Shown: positions 52,501 through 60,505 of the stretch, piece after piece
Layout: each line of letters begins with the position of its first letter
Position numbering within the stretch: the first letter of the stretch is position 1
NCBI RefSeq assembly: GCF_027257975.1
Contig: NZ_JANZKX010000003.1
Location: 793,296-857,295 of the forward strand
Source of the DNA: Pelomonas sp. BJYL3
GTDB lineage: Bacteria > Pseudomonadota > Gammaproteobacteria > Burkholderiales > Burkholderiaceae_C
Reading direction: 5' to 3'
Length of the DNA stretch: 64,000 nt
Program-made: the position numbers and the translations under genes
Notes under the pieces: model-generated
What the model saw: the letters and a program-made list of their open reading frames with translations, nothing else
Databases searched by the model: none
Told to the model about the DNA's origin: nothing

Positions 52501-53050
52501 CGCAGCTGCGCCTCCTCATGCGCCCCCTTGCGACGCTGCACCACATTGCCATGCACGTCGTACTCGAAACGCAGCTCCTGCCAGACCTTCAGCCGATTGC
52601 CCCCGATGGCCGGCTGCGGCCCTGAACGCTGCGCCAGCAGGTTCCCCGCCGGGTCAAAGGCGAAGTACTCCTCCACCTTCCCCGTGGCCTGCAGGATGCG
52701 ACCCGTCGGGTCATACCGGAAGCGCTGCTCTCCCCGCAGGCTGTCCTGGCGCTGGGTCAGGTTGCCGGACGCGTCGTACTGGTAGCTGCGCTCCAGCGCC
52801 ACCTGCTGTGCGTTCCCCATCCGCAAGGCCCGGTGCTTGAGCAGCCGGCCCTGCGGGTCATGCTCGTACTGGCTGGCCAGCTGGCCCTGGCTGCGGCCCA
52901 CTTCGCGGTGCAGGGCGTCGCGCTCGATGTCGCTGATCAGCTCGTGGCGGCCGTCCACCTCGATGTTGATCTGGTGCAGGTGCCCCGAACCGTAGAACGG
53001 CCAGTGCAGGGTGCGCTGGTCGGGCAGCTGGGTGCGGATGCGATGGGTTG
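52424..53050 (-). pseudogene. Rhs core fragment (longer copy)
   Basis: About 205 codons of Rhs/YD-repeat core: RTQLPDQRTLHWPFYGSGHL, HREVGRSQGQLASQYEHDPQ, YQYDASGNLTQRQDSLRG, YDPTGRILQATGKVEEYFAF and FEYDVHGNVVQRRKGAHEEA. The start is missing (the 3' end of the thioredoxin-like gene lies there), and the end runs out of frame into the nuclease sequence near 52450. Rhs proteins wrap a C-terminal toxin in a YD-repeat shell; this piece lacks N-terminal, plug and autocleavage parts, so it is not functional alone. Confidence 0.85.
52817..52982. repeat. Rhs repeat, counterpart of 50200-50366
   Basis: About 166 bp shared with 50200-50366 at over 95% identity by eye; the other copy has one extra A. 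Homology ends abruptly after GGTGCAGGTG in both, indicating a recombination breakpoint. Confidence 0.85.
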
Positions 53051-53076
53051 AGGCTGCCGCCGTCTCGTCGCAGCCC

Positions 53077-53493
53077 TCAAGCCGCCCAATTCCTCGCACT
53101 GAACGCCGCCCACAGATCCGGCAGCTCCGCGCTGATGGGCAGCTCCCTCAGCCGCTCCGGCAAGGCGCCGGGCGCAGGCGTCGGGTCGATGGCCTCCAGC
53201 ACCGCCACCTGCTGCAGCCGCCCCTGCCGCCAGCGCAGCAGCAAGGGCAGGTCTTCGGGGACGAAGTCGCCCAGGAACTCGGCGTGGTCTTCGAGGTCGA
53301 GCCAGAGCCAGCTCAGGTCTGCATGAGCCTGCTGCGCGCACAGCGCCTCAAAGGCGGGGCGCAGGGCTGCGCACTTCTGGCACCAGGACTCGGCGCCAAG
53401 GGCCACCAGCAGCTCGGCTTGCGGCCGGGCCAGGCGAGTGGCCAGGGCCTGGGCGTCGTTCCAGGGATCGAGGGCTTGGGTTTGCATGGTCAT
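53077..53493 (-). CDS. Thioredoxin-like protein of the T6SS/Rhs cluster
   Basis: A 138-residue thioredoxin-fold protein with the active-site-like motif ESWCQKCAALRPAFEAL (CxxC, WCQKC), a following strand LSWLWLDLEDHAEFLGD and the cis-Pro region DLPLLLRWRQGRL. No signal peptide, so it should be cytosolic. It overlaps the HEAT-like gene upstream by 4 bp (ATGA), so both are co-translated. In T6SS effector clusters such proteins may assist folding or loading of Cys-rich effectors; that role is inferred. Confidence 0.8.
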   Translation of the reverse strand: MTMQTQALDPWNDAQALATRLARPQAELLVALGAESWCQKCAALRPAFEALCAQQAHADLSWLWLDLEDHAEFLGDFVPEDLPLLLRWRQGRLQQVAVLEAIDPTPAPGALPERLRELPISAELPDLWAAFSARNWAA

Positions 53494-54836
53494 GAGCGGT
53501 TGGCGAGCGCTTGGTCCTGGGCCAGCAAGGCGATGGCACCGGCTCGCAACTGGATGCGAAGGGCGGTCTCCGGCGACTGCGACTGGCGAACCAGGGCATT
53601 CCAGGCCTGCGCCGCCACGGCGCGCAGCAGCTGCGGCTGGTTGGACTCGATGCGCAACAGCGTCGCCAGGCGGGCAGGGGTCAGGTCTTGCCCATGCAGA
53701 ACACGATGCCCGGCCCGCAGCGGCAGCGTGGCGTTCACGGGGTGGGCTCGCACGGCCTGGGCATCGGGCAGGGGCAGTCCCTGGTCACCGTCCTGCCTTG
53801 CTCGCGTCAGTCCGGCGTCCAGGTCGACGAGTGGCTCGGGCGATGTGAGGCCTTGCTCGATCAGGTCCACCCCGGTGAGGCTCTGCCAGACGAAGCCTGC
53901 CCAGCGGGCTTGTTCCTCGTCATCCAGCGCCTTCAGCACGAAGCCCAGGTGAGCCGGATCACCCAGGAAGAGCGTGAAGCGAAGGGCCTCGCGCAAGGGC
54001 AGCTGCCCCAGCAGGGACGCCACCTCATGCTGCTGCTCCGTGGGGTTCATCAGCCAGGCCAGATGGCGCAGCCAGCGAGCCAGGCGGCGCTGGGCTTGCA
54101 TGCGCGTCCAGCCGGTGGCCTGCTGGCAGACCTGCGCCTGCGCGAGCACGGCCTGCAGGAGCACGTTGACAGCGGCCGTGGACTGCGGTCCCAGCGCGAT
54201 GGCGGCCTCGGCGCGCACGCACAGGTCGCCGTCCTGCAGCAAGGGCAGCAGTGAGGCCGCGCCCTTGCTGGCCCGGCACGCGGCCGCTCGCACGGCAGGG
54301 TTCGTGTGAGTCAGGACGGCCGCCATGACTGTTGGGGGAACCTCGGTGCCGCGCAGCGCGCAGGATCGCAAGGCGGCCACCATTTGCACCTGCTTGGGCT
54401 TGGCGTCGCTGCCGGTCTGGGCCCATGCGGCCTCGTTGAAGCGCTGCGCCGCGCCGGTAGATGCCACCATCAGGCCGCCGATCAGGCCACGCAGCAGCAG
54501 GTCCGGGTGGCGAGCCACCTGCGCCAGCAGAGCGGCCTGAGCTTCAGCGTCAGCGAGATTCAGTGCGACATGGCTGGCCGCAAAAGCCTCGCCCGGCTTG
54601 CGCCAGCGCTGCAGGGCCGCCAGGGCGTCGGGCCAGGCGGCGCTGCCGGCCACCGTCAGCCCCTCCAGGTGCGCGGCCAGGAGCCTTGCGAAATGCTGGA
54701 GGCGCTCGGCGCGTAGGCCGGGTTCTTGGGGTGCGGTGTCGAGTTGCTGCCAGTAGAAGGCGGCGTCCTGAATATGACGACGCAGCACTGGTAAAACAAC
54801 AAGCCTAGACCGCCCATCTGGCTCGACAGAGTTCAT
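53490..54836 (-). CDS. HEAT-repeat-like protein of T6SS clusters
   Basis: A 448-residue all-helical protein with HEAT-like units (VMAAVLTHTNPAVRAAACRA, then SLLPLLQDGDLCVRAEAAIAL, and LATLLRIESNQPQLLRAVAA). It resembles the TIGR02270 family, found beside PAAR/DUF4150 and DUF2169 genes, but I cite that from memory. The N-terminal part (IQDAAFYWQQLDTA, HLEGLTVAGSAAWPDALAAL) fits. It is flanked by overlapping genes on both sides: the propeller gene ends 4 bp inside its start and the thioredoxin gene starts at its end. The dispersed 14-bp word lies antisense in it at 53678-53691 (GQDLTP). Confidence 0.75.
   Translation of the reverse strand: MNSVEPDGRSRLVVLPVLRRHIQDAAFYWQQLDTAPQEPGLRAERLQHFARLLAAHLEGLTVAGSAAWPDALAALQRWRKPGEAFAASHVALNLADAEAQAALLAQVARHPDLLLRGLIGGLMVASTGAAQRFNEAAWAQTGSDAKPKQVQMVAALRSCALRGTEVPPTVMAAVLTHTNPAVRAAACRASKGAASLLPLLQDGDLCVRAEAAIALGPQSTAAVNVLLQAVLAQAQVCQQATGWTRMQAQRRLARWLRHLAWLMNPTEQQHEVASLLGQLPLREALRFTLFLGDPAHLGFVLKALDDEEQARWAGFVWQSLTGVDLIEQGLTSPEPLVDLDAGLTRARQDGDQGLPLPDAQAVRAHPVNATLPLRAGHRVLHGQDLTPARLATLLRIESNQPQLLRAVAAQAWNALVRQSQSPETALRIQLRAGAIALLAQDQALANRS
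53678..53691 (+). repeat. Dispersed 14-bp word, copy 8
   Basis: GGGTCAGGTCTTGC, antisense within the HEAT-like gene, whose own strand reads GQDLTP. Confidence 0.9.
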
Positions 54837-55822
54837 GCACTGCGCGCCTGCTTTGCCAGGTCGGCTAGGCTGAACAGCCTCGTCCAGCTTCTGCCGTCAT
54901 GCAAGGCAGCACCATAGGCGCCGGCCATCAGCATGACACCATCAGCCACGGACAGATTGCCCGCACAGTTAGTGATCTCGATGGGCTCATTGCTGCGCTG
55001 CACGCTTTCACCCTGAATCTCCCACAGCCCATAATCATTGGTGGCATACACGCGATCGCCAAACCAGACCATGTCCTTGAAGGCCAAGCTCAGGTCACCC
55101 TTGTGAATGAGCTTCCATTGGTCCCCGCGCCCACGGAATACCGTGCCCGACTGCGCCCCGATGTAGACAAACCCATCCTGGCCGCAGCACACCGACTCCA
55201 GCCACATATTGGAAGGGAAAGATATCTTGCTCCATGCGTGGCCGTCGTAATGCCAGACATCCCCACGGCCGCCGGTCGCGTAGATATCCGACTCAGAGAA
55301 GCCATCGAAGTCGCGGAATCCGACCTCGCCCTTGCCCGCCGGCGGCAGGGGACCAATTTCCTGCCATTGGTTGACACCGGTGCGCTTGAAAACGCTGCGT
55401 GGATCACCGCAGCCGTAGAGAAAACCGTTCAGAGGCTTTATTTTGTCGACAACACCGCGGGAAGGACCCTTTCCTTTACCGCCGGGAATGCTTGATTCCA
55501 TTTCGCCAGCGTGCAGGTCTGCACGAAAGACCTGACCAATACGGTCAACACAACAGCAAAAATCTCTTTTGGTAGCCGCCCCAGAACACATAAGACCACC
55601 AAAGCCAGACAAATAGTGCATGATCCACACCGGCGTATCTTCTGGCATCAGACGAACGAGTCGTGCTTCCAACTCCTCTTCGAATGGCCTAGGCTTGGCA
55701 TCATCCCAGTCCTGCAGCAGCACAAAGTAATAAACACCCTTGCGCACCACTGCACAGTCCCGAACGCCAAATCCGGCAAACCGCTTCTTGTATTCATCGA
55801 TCGGCAGAAGATCAGATTTCAT
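54833..55822 (-). CDS. Beta-propeller-like candidate immunity protein, subfamily B
   Basis: A 329-residue cytosolic, Cys-rich protein. Blade-like repeats: DIYATGGRGDVWHYDGHAWS, FVYIGAQSGTVFRGRGDQWK, RVYATNDYGLWEIQGESVQ, ending NLSVADGVMLMAGAYGAALH and DGRSWTRLFS. It pairs closely with 56141-57091 (shared ESVCC, FKDMVWF/FKDIVWY, CAGNLSVADGVML). It begins 12 bp after the orphan nuclease tail ending at 55835. GC content is clearly lower than in backbone genes. Its end overlaps the HEAT-like gene start by 4 bp. Confidence 0.75.
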   Translation of the reverse strand: MKSDLLPIDEYKKRFAGFGVRDCAVVRKGVYYFVLLQDWDDAKPRPFEEELEARLVRLMPEDTPVWIMHYLSGFGGLMCSGAATKRDFCCCVDRIGQVFRADLHAGEMESSIPGGKGKGPSRGVVDKIKPLNGFLYGCGDPRSVFKRTGVNQWQEIGPLPPAGKGEVGFRDFDGFSESDIYATGGRGDVWHYDGHAWSKISFPSNMWLESVCCGQDGFVYIGAQSGTVFRGRGDQWKLIHKGDLSLAFKDMVWFGDRVYATNDYGLWEIQGESVQRSNEPIEITNCAGNLSVADGVMLMAGAYGAALHDGRSWTRLFSLADLAKQARSA

Positions 55823-55834
55823 AGCATCTCAAAA

Positions 55835-56092
55835 TTAGCCCATATCACCGATTCCGCCGCCCTTGCCGGAAACCGCCTTCAGCCTCTCACCTCCGCAGTT
55901 ATAGTGCGCATCCAGCTGAGCCTGCAGGCACTTCTTATCGCACCCTGACTCGGGAAAAGTCTCTGCGAAGGTCTTTATCGCTTCCTTGCGATATTCATCG
56001 TAGGACATCGTTTCCTTTCCCGTGTCCTTCGTGTACTTCTTGACCCGCCGATCATGCGAATCGTGCAATTTCTGGAAAGCCTTTTCAAGAAG
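55835..56092 (-). pseudogene. Orphan nuclease-toxin tail
   Basis: About 85 codons after an in-frame stop (56093-56095): LHDSHDRRVKKYTKDTGKET, then FAETFPESGCDKKCLQAQLD. The FPESxCxxxCLxAQL block matches the end of the chimeric toxin at 57088 (FPESRCSEACLKAQL). The GHH motif and all N-terminal parts are missing, so this is a displaced C-terminal remnant. A propeller gene of subfamily B follows 12 bp downstream. Confidence 0.8.
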
Positions 56093-56140
56093 TTAGTTAT
56101 CCATTGCCTGTTTTTGGGCTATTTGCAGATTCCCGGCGTA

Positions 56141-57091
56141 TCAAAACAGCCGATGCCAGGCCTTGCCATCGAGGATTGCCGCGCCGCCGAGGCCACCCAG
56201 CAGCATCACGCCATCAGCCACCGACAGATTTCCGGCGCAGGCGCGGACTTCGGGCGGCACATCGGCATCCACCAGCCGGCCCTTGGCATCCAAGGTCCAC
56301 AGCCCGTATTCGGAAGTGCACCACAGCCGATCCTGGTACCAGACGATGTCCTTGAAGGGCACGCTCATGCGGTCTTCGTGAATGACCTCCCAGCTGTCCT
56401 CGCGGCCCCTCATCAAACCGCCGGATTGCAGGCCCACATAGACATTGCCATCGCCGGCACAGCACACTGATTCCATCCGCATATTGGTAGGGATAGCGCA
56501 TTGACGCCAGAGTTGGCCGTCATAGCGCCAGACATCGCCTTCTCCGCCAACGGCGTAAATGTCATCTGCACTGAAGCCGGCAATACCATCAAACCCAAAC
56601 CTGCTGGCTTTCTTCGGATTTGGAGGATCCGGCAAGTTCTTGCGAATCGAGACCCAAGACTTGTCCTCATTCAAATAGCAAATGTGGCGCCACCCCCCGC
56701 AGACGTAAAGACGTCCATCAATGGTTGCAACGGCCTCCGGCCCTGTCGACAGAGGACCGGCATCAGAATTTGGGATGTCTGGCCACATTCCATCCCCCGC
56801 CTCACCGAGCACTGCGACATGTTGGACACGCCCAAGCATCACAACCGTCTTGCCCAGATTGGGCGCCACGCCCAGCATTGGAAACAGAAATCCAGTATAT
56901 TTCCGCCCATCTAAATTGGCCTTGACTCCAAACGTAACGGAGCACAAAACCCGATTTCCATTGTCTTTTCCGACCTTGTCAAAAAGTACAAAACTGAAGT
57001 TGTTTCTGTCGACAGCCACACAGTCAAAGACCCAGCGATTGTCAAAAGCACGACTCAGGAAGGATTCTTCCATTTTGTAATTATCACTCAT
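56141..57091 (-). CDS. Beta-propeller-like candidate immunity protein, subfamily B
   Basis: A 316-residue cytosolic protein with units such as DIYAVGGEGDVWRYDGQLWR, NVYVGLQSGGLMRGREDSWE, RLWCTSEYGLWTLDAKGRL and CAGNLSVADGVMLLGGLGGA. Closest relative in the window is 54833-55822; the N-terminal 150 residues are the divergent part. Its ATG overlaps the stop of the chimeric toxin gene by 4 bp (ATGA), the tightest toxin-partner coupling in the cluster. AT-richer than the backbone. Confidence 0.77.
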   Translation of the reverse strand: MSDNYKMEESFLSRAFDNRWVFDCVAVDRNNFSFVLFDKVGKDNGNRVLCSVTFGVKANLDGRKYTGFLFPMLGVAPNLGKTVVMLGRVQHVAVLGEAGDGMWPDIPNSDAGPLSTGPEAVATIDGRLYVCGGWRHICYLNEDKSWVSIRKNLPDPPNPKKASRFGFDGIAGFSADDIYAVGGEGDVWRYDGQLWRQCAIPTNMRMESVCCAGDGNVYVGLQSGGLMRGREDSWEVIHEDRMSVPFKDIVWYQDRLWCTSEYGLWTLDAKGRLVDADVPPEVRACAGNLSVADGVMLLGGLGGAAILDGKAWHRLF

Positions 57092-57999
57092 ATTTTATCA
57101 CCCTCGCTGCCAGCGGGATTCCCCGCAATTCCAGATTCCTTCTTTGGCCTGCAATTGAGTTTGTCATAGAAGTCCTTGAGCTGCGCCTTCAGACAAGCCT
57201 CGCTGCATCTAGACTCCGGGAACGTATGCCTTACGGATTCAATCCCCGCATCGACAGCGTCGGCTTTAGTCATCGTTCCGCCGAAAGGCACCTTTCTATG
57301 ATCTTTAGACAAAACTCCCAATAGTGACTTATGTGCCTTCCCGTGTGACCCCAAACTGTTATTTGCCCCTTCCACACACATCGTAGGCGCGTTGGCATGC
57401 TGCGAACCGTTGTAGTTCTTGCAATGGTCAAACATCGCCTCTGGCAGCAAATGGTGGCCCGTCTGCCCCGGGCAGCAGCCCTTGCCTTTCAATGCCTCGG
57501 CACTGCCCGTCTGGTTATAGGGCACCAACTGGCAGCGTCGCGCAGTAACGCAGTCATTGGTGCGAGCGGCGCCTTCCATCGCATCAGTCATCAAAGCATG
57601 GAACTTCCCGTGCTCAGCCAGGGCCCCAAACCAGTCTCCCAGCTTGCGCTTGAAGTTACCCTTCTTGACGTTACCGCCATCCTTCCCGGTGCTCTTGGTT
57701 GCACCGCCCACGCAAATGACCAACCCCTCTGCATGGGTGATTTTTTCCGTGCTGGGATAGCGCCCGCCGCCTTGACTGTCAGGCAGAACGTCAACCTCGC
57801 CCGCATGCGGCTGCCCCAGCTGCAGACTCAGGCCGCGATGCTCGTGGTTGATCGACGCCGGCGGCTCCGGCATCAGGACGCGCGACTCCAGCCCCAGGGC
57901 CTGGCAGCAGGCGTTCAGGGAGGCGGCCACACCCCGACGCCACACGGCGCGGCACAGCGCGTCCGACAGTTCCGCGGTCAAGCCAGCCTGAAGCGCCAT
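57088..57999 (-). CDS. Chimeric GHH-type nuclease toxin
   Basis: A 303-residue protein assembled from three sources. Residues 1-68 equal the N-terminus of the accessory protein at 62048-62557 (MALQAGLTAELSDALCRAVW...); about 69-130 equal the toxin segment of 51955-52500 (DSQGGGRYPSTEKITHAEGL to GDWFGALAEHGK); the rest is a distinct nuclease with CCPGQTGHHLLPEAMFDHCK (GHH motif), HANAPTMCVEGANNSLGSHG and the tail FPESRCSEACLKAQLKDFY. It lacks a PAAR, VgrG or Rhs delivery domain. The frame is intact throughout. The ATG overlaps the upstream propeller stop (TGATG). Confidence 0.8.
   Translation of the reverse strand: MALQAGLTAELSDALCRAVWRRGVAASLNACCQALGLESRVLMPEPPASINHEHRGLSLQLGQPHAGEVDVLPDSQGGGRYPSTEKITHAEGLVICVGGATKSTGKDGGNVKKGNFKRKLGDWFGALAEHGKFHALMTDAMEGAARTNDCVTARRCQLVPYNQTGSAEALKGKGCCPGQTGHHLLPEAMFDHCKNYNGSQHANAPTMCVEGANNSLGSHGKAHKSLLGVLSKDHRKVPFGGTMTKADAVDAGIESVRHTFPESRCSEACLKAQLKDFYDKLNCRPKKESGIAGNPAGSEGDKI
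57589..57785. repeat. Toxin-segment repeat, copy 2 (with 52222-52418)
   Basis: Counterpart of 52222-52418 inside the chimeric toxin gene; supplies its middle part. It lies directly next to the left edge of the 850-bp duplication, so two recombination boundaries meet near 57,785-57,850. Confidence 0.9.
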
Positions 58000-58698
58000 C
58001 ACGGCGTTGCGCCTCCGCTCGGTGCACCAATGGGCGGATTGTCGGGATGATGGATGCGGCTCCACGTCTGCCCGTCAAACCGCGCGATGTCCTTGGGACC
58101 GATGGACCACAGCACGCCCTCCACGCTGTCCACGACGTTGGCGTCCTGCAGCTCCGGCTCCAGCCCTGTCACCACAGGGCGGATGCCCGCCGTGGCGTTC
58201 GCCGGGTCGTACATGAACAGCCCGAGGTTCGATCCCAGGTAGGCCCGCCCCTCGAAGAGCGTGATGCTGAAAAAGAGCTGGTTGTCGTCCACCGTGGAGA
58301 GGCTGCGGAAGCCGTCGCGCGCGTTGCCCAGCAACAGCGTGCCGTTGGAGCCGCAGAGCCAGATGCGGTCCTTGGATTCGACGTGGATGTTGGTGATGCG
58401 CTCTGCCACTTCGGGCAGCGGCAGCAGCTGCCATCGCGCGCCGTCCCAGTGATATGCGATGGGCGGCAGCCCGCTGGCTGACACACAGCCCACCAGGTAA
58501 ATGTCCGATTCATCGGGCCCATGGATGGCCCGGGGCAGGATGCGCTCCGACACGTCGGGCGCTTGCAGCAGGCCCTGGTCCATGTGCTCCCACTGGTTCG
58601 GCGCCACCCGCTTGTAGACCTGTCCGGCGCCGCCGCAGGCGTAGAGGTGCTCGCCGATCTGCCGCAGGTCGCTCATGTAGCCCCAGCCGGTGGCGTCT
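57848..58698. repeat. 850-bp duplication, copy 1 (with 62406-63256)
   Basis: Nearly identical to 62406-63256 at a constant offset of 4,558 bp, with only scattered substitutions. It covers the first about 50 codons of the accessory/chimeric gene and the C-terminal about 235 codons of a propeller gene. Homology ends within the propeller coding sequence near the codons for EKIPGAG/NSPDATGWGY. Confidence 0.92.
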
Positions 58699-59006
58699 GG
58701 AGAGTTCACGCCGGCGCCTGGGATTTTTTCAATGACGGGATCTCCTCCATCGTTGAAGTCAAGGTCGCCCTCATTGGACATGCCGACCAAGGACCATTGG
58801 TCGACCGAGGTCCTGTTGACGTATCTGGTGCAGGCAACGGCCCACCATCGAGTCACATAGTGTGTCCATGGCTCGTCGTCACCGAGATAGTGCTGGTACC
58901 AAACGGTGTAGGGCGCATAGGGAGGGTCGGCATCTGGAGATGCAGAAAGGAAGAGCCGAGAGGGCCCGTAGGAAATACCGCCTGTAAAGGTCACTGCGTC
59001 TTTCAT
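57999..59006 (-). CDS. Beta-propeller-like candidate immunity protein, subfamily A
   Basis: A 335-residue cytosolic protein. The C-terminal 235 residues (from IPGAGVNSPDATGWGYMSDL) are almost identical to 62557-63561; the first 100 differ completely (MKDAVTFTGGISYGPSRLFL here). Blade units: HLYACGGAGQVYKRVAPNQW, DIYLVGCVSASGLPPIAYHW, RIWLCGSNGTLLLGNARDGF, GVLWSIGPKDIARFDGQTW. It starts 2 bp after the stop of the DUF4150-nuclease gene, the clearest effector/immunity arrangement here, with AAGG upstream as ribosome site. Confidence 0.8.
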   Translation of the reverse strand: MKDAVTFTGGISYGPSRLFLSASPDADPPYAPYTVWYQHYLGDDEPWTHYVTRWWAVACTRYVNRTSVDQWSLVGMSNEGDLDFNDGGDPVIEKIPGAGVNSPDATGWGYMSDLRQIGEHLYACGGAGQVYKRVAPNQWEHMDQGLLQAPDVSERILPRAIHGPDESDIYLVGCVSASGLPPIAYHWDGARWQLLPLPEVAERITNIHVESKDRIWLCGSNGTLLLGNARDGFRSLSTVDDNQLFFSITLFEGRAYLGSNLGLFMYDPANATAGIRPVVTGLEPELQDANVVDSVEGVLWSIGPKDIARFDGQTWSRIHHPDNPPIGAPSGGATP

Positions 59007-59008
59007 CT

Positions 59009-60505
59009 CTACCTTCTGCGCTTGTTCGGTGTCGTGCCGTGCCGGTCGCCGCGTTCGAGTGCAGCCCTAGCAGACGTTTCCTTCGCAGGCGGCTGCTGCG
59101 TCGTCCGCCCATACTGGGACCGGTCCACGCCCTTGAAGGCCTCGCCCACTTTCTGCTTGATCTCGTCGCCGCAATGCGGTTTGACCTTGGAGACTTCCTC
59201 GATGGAAATGTCCACGATCTCGCCCAGCGGTGCCGTGCCCAGCGGGCCATTGTCTGTCCGCTTTCCGGCGGCGGCGACGCGCGGGTCCGTCCCTTCATGG
59301 GCCTGGTTGTGCTCACTCCCTGGGGTCTTGGATCCCCCGCCCAGGCAGATGGAGGGGCCGTCAGCGAGACTGGGCATGCCAGGAATCCGGTCCTGACCCT
59401 TTGCCCCTTTGCCGCGAGATCCATACCGCAGCGCGTAGTCCGGCACGATATGGTGCGCCTGCTGGCCGGCCGGGCACTTCTGATCCTTGTACGGCTTGAT
59501 TCCGCAGCCCGAGTCCCCGCCGGAGCCAGTCCCCTGCACATGGAACCCATCCCCGCCCCCGCCGGACGACTCCGGCTTGCTCTTCTTGGCGGACTCTTCC
59601 TTCTTCCCCTGATCCTTCGCCTTGCGCTTCTTCCCCGGCAGCAGGCGCGTGATCTTGTCTAGCTTGGACATGACCATGCGCTCCGCATAGGCCATCCCCA
59701 GTGCCAGGGCGTCGGGCGTCTTACCCGTCAGCATGAACTCCGCCGCCGCATCCAGCGCCGTGGCTCCGGTCTCCACGGCACCGCCCGCGGCAGACACGCC
59801 TCCCCCGACCGCGGCCGTGGCACCGCCGCCCGCCACCAGCAAGCCCCCCGGCGCGGCGAGGACGCCCGAGGCCACCATGCCGCCGCCCACGGCCATGGTG
59901 CCGCCGCCGGCCGTGGCGATCGTGCCGCCCTTGTCCATCGCATCGCCGGCGAACTGGTGCAGCGGGGCTGACACCTTGTCCTTGTAGTCCTGCGCCAGCT
60001 CCTTGGCCTTGGCCTTGACGGACGCCAGCGACTCCTCCAGAAAGCCGCGCTCCTCCTGCGTCTGCGCCCGCGTCGGCGCGCCGGTCGTGCCGGCGAGCTT
60101 GGGGTCCATGCCCGCCATGGCGGCGACCGCGACGTAGACGCCCGGATTGTTGCCACCGTTCATCGTGCAGGGATCCCCCGCACGGATCACGGGCTTGCCG
60201 CCCACCCTGACGGTGCTGGAGCCCCTGCCTGGCTTGACTTCGCCACTGACCGTACCGCTCTTGACGCCCTTGGCCACGCCCGGGCTGTCACCCTTGCAGC
60301 TGGGCTGCGTGGTCTGGTTCAGCACATAGGCCGGCTTGCCGTTGAGGCGCACGCTCGGCACGGTGGCCGTGCTGTTGTCCAGTGTCGCCACGGTGGGATA
60401 GGGCAAGGGTGGTGTCGAGCTTCCCACCGGGGTCTTGTTGAAGGACGGTGCGGTGGACACCGCCTTGATCACCGTGTCCTTGCGGGCGCCCAGCATGCTA
60501 GCCAT
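59009..60505 (-). CDS. T6SS effector: DUF4150 (PAAR-like) plus GHH-type nuclease
   Basis: A 498-residue protein. Residues 1-130 are a DUF4150/PAAR-like domain (STAPSFNKTPVGSSTPPLPY; QTTQPSCKGDSPGV; VIRAGDPCTMNGGNNPGVYV) that would cap a VgrG spike. A Gly/Ala-rich hydrophobic stretch (about 205-285) may cross or perturb a membrane. The C-terminus carries QQAHHIVPDYALRYG (His351-His352), then MPSLADGPSICLGGG and EHNQAHEGTD, a GHH/HNH-like metal nuclease, ending KGVDRSQYGRTTQQPPAK. It overlaps the DUF2169 gene by 8 bp upstream, and a propeller gene follows 2 bp downstream. The best-preserved effector of the cluster. Confidence 0.88.
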   Translation of the reverse strand: MASMLGARKDTVIKAVSTAPSFNKTPVGSSTPPLPYPTVATLDNSTATVPSVRLNGKPAYVLNQTTQPSCKGDSPGVAKGVKSGTVSGEVKPGRGSSTVRVGGKPVIRAGDPCTMNGGNNPGVYVAVAAMAGMDPKLAGTTGAPTRAQTQEERGFLEESLASVKAKAKELAQDYKDKVSAPLHQFAGDAMDKGGTIATAGGGTMAVGGGMVASGVLAAPGGLLVAGGGATAAVGGGVSAAGGAVETGATALDAAAEFMLTGKTPDALALGMAYAERMVMSKLDKITRLLPGKKRKAKDQGKKEESAKKSKPESSGGGGDGFHVQGTGSGGDSGCGIKPYKDQKCPAGQQAHHIVPDYALRYGSRGKGAKGQDRIPGMPSLADGPSICLGGGSKTPGSEHNQAHEGTDPRVAAAGKRTDNGPLGTAPLGEIVDISIEEVSKVKPHCGDEIKQKVGEAFKGVDRSQYGRTTQQPPAKETSARAALERGDRHGTTPNKRRR

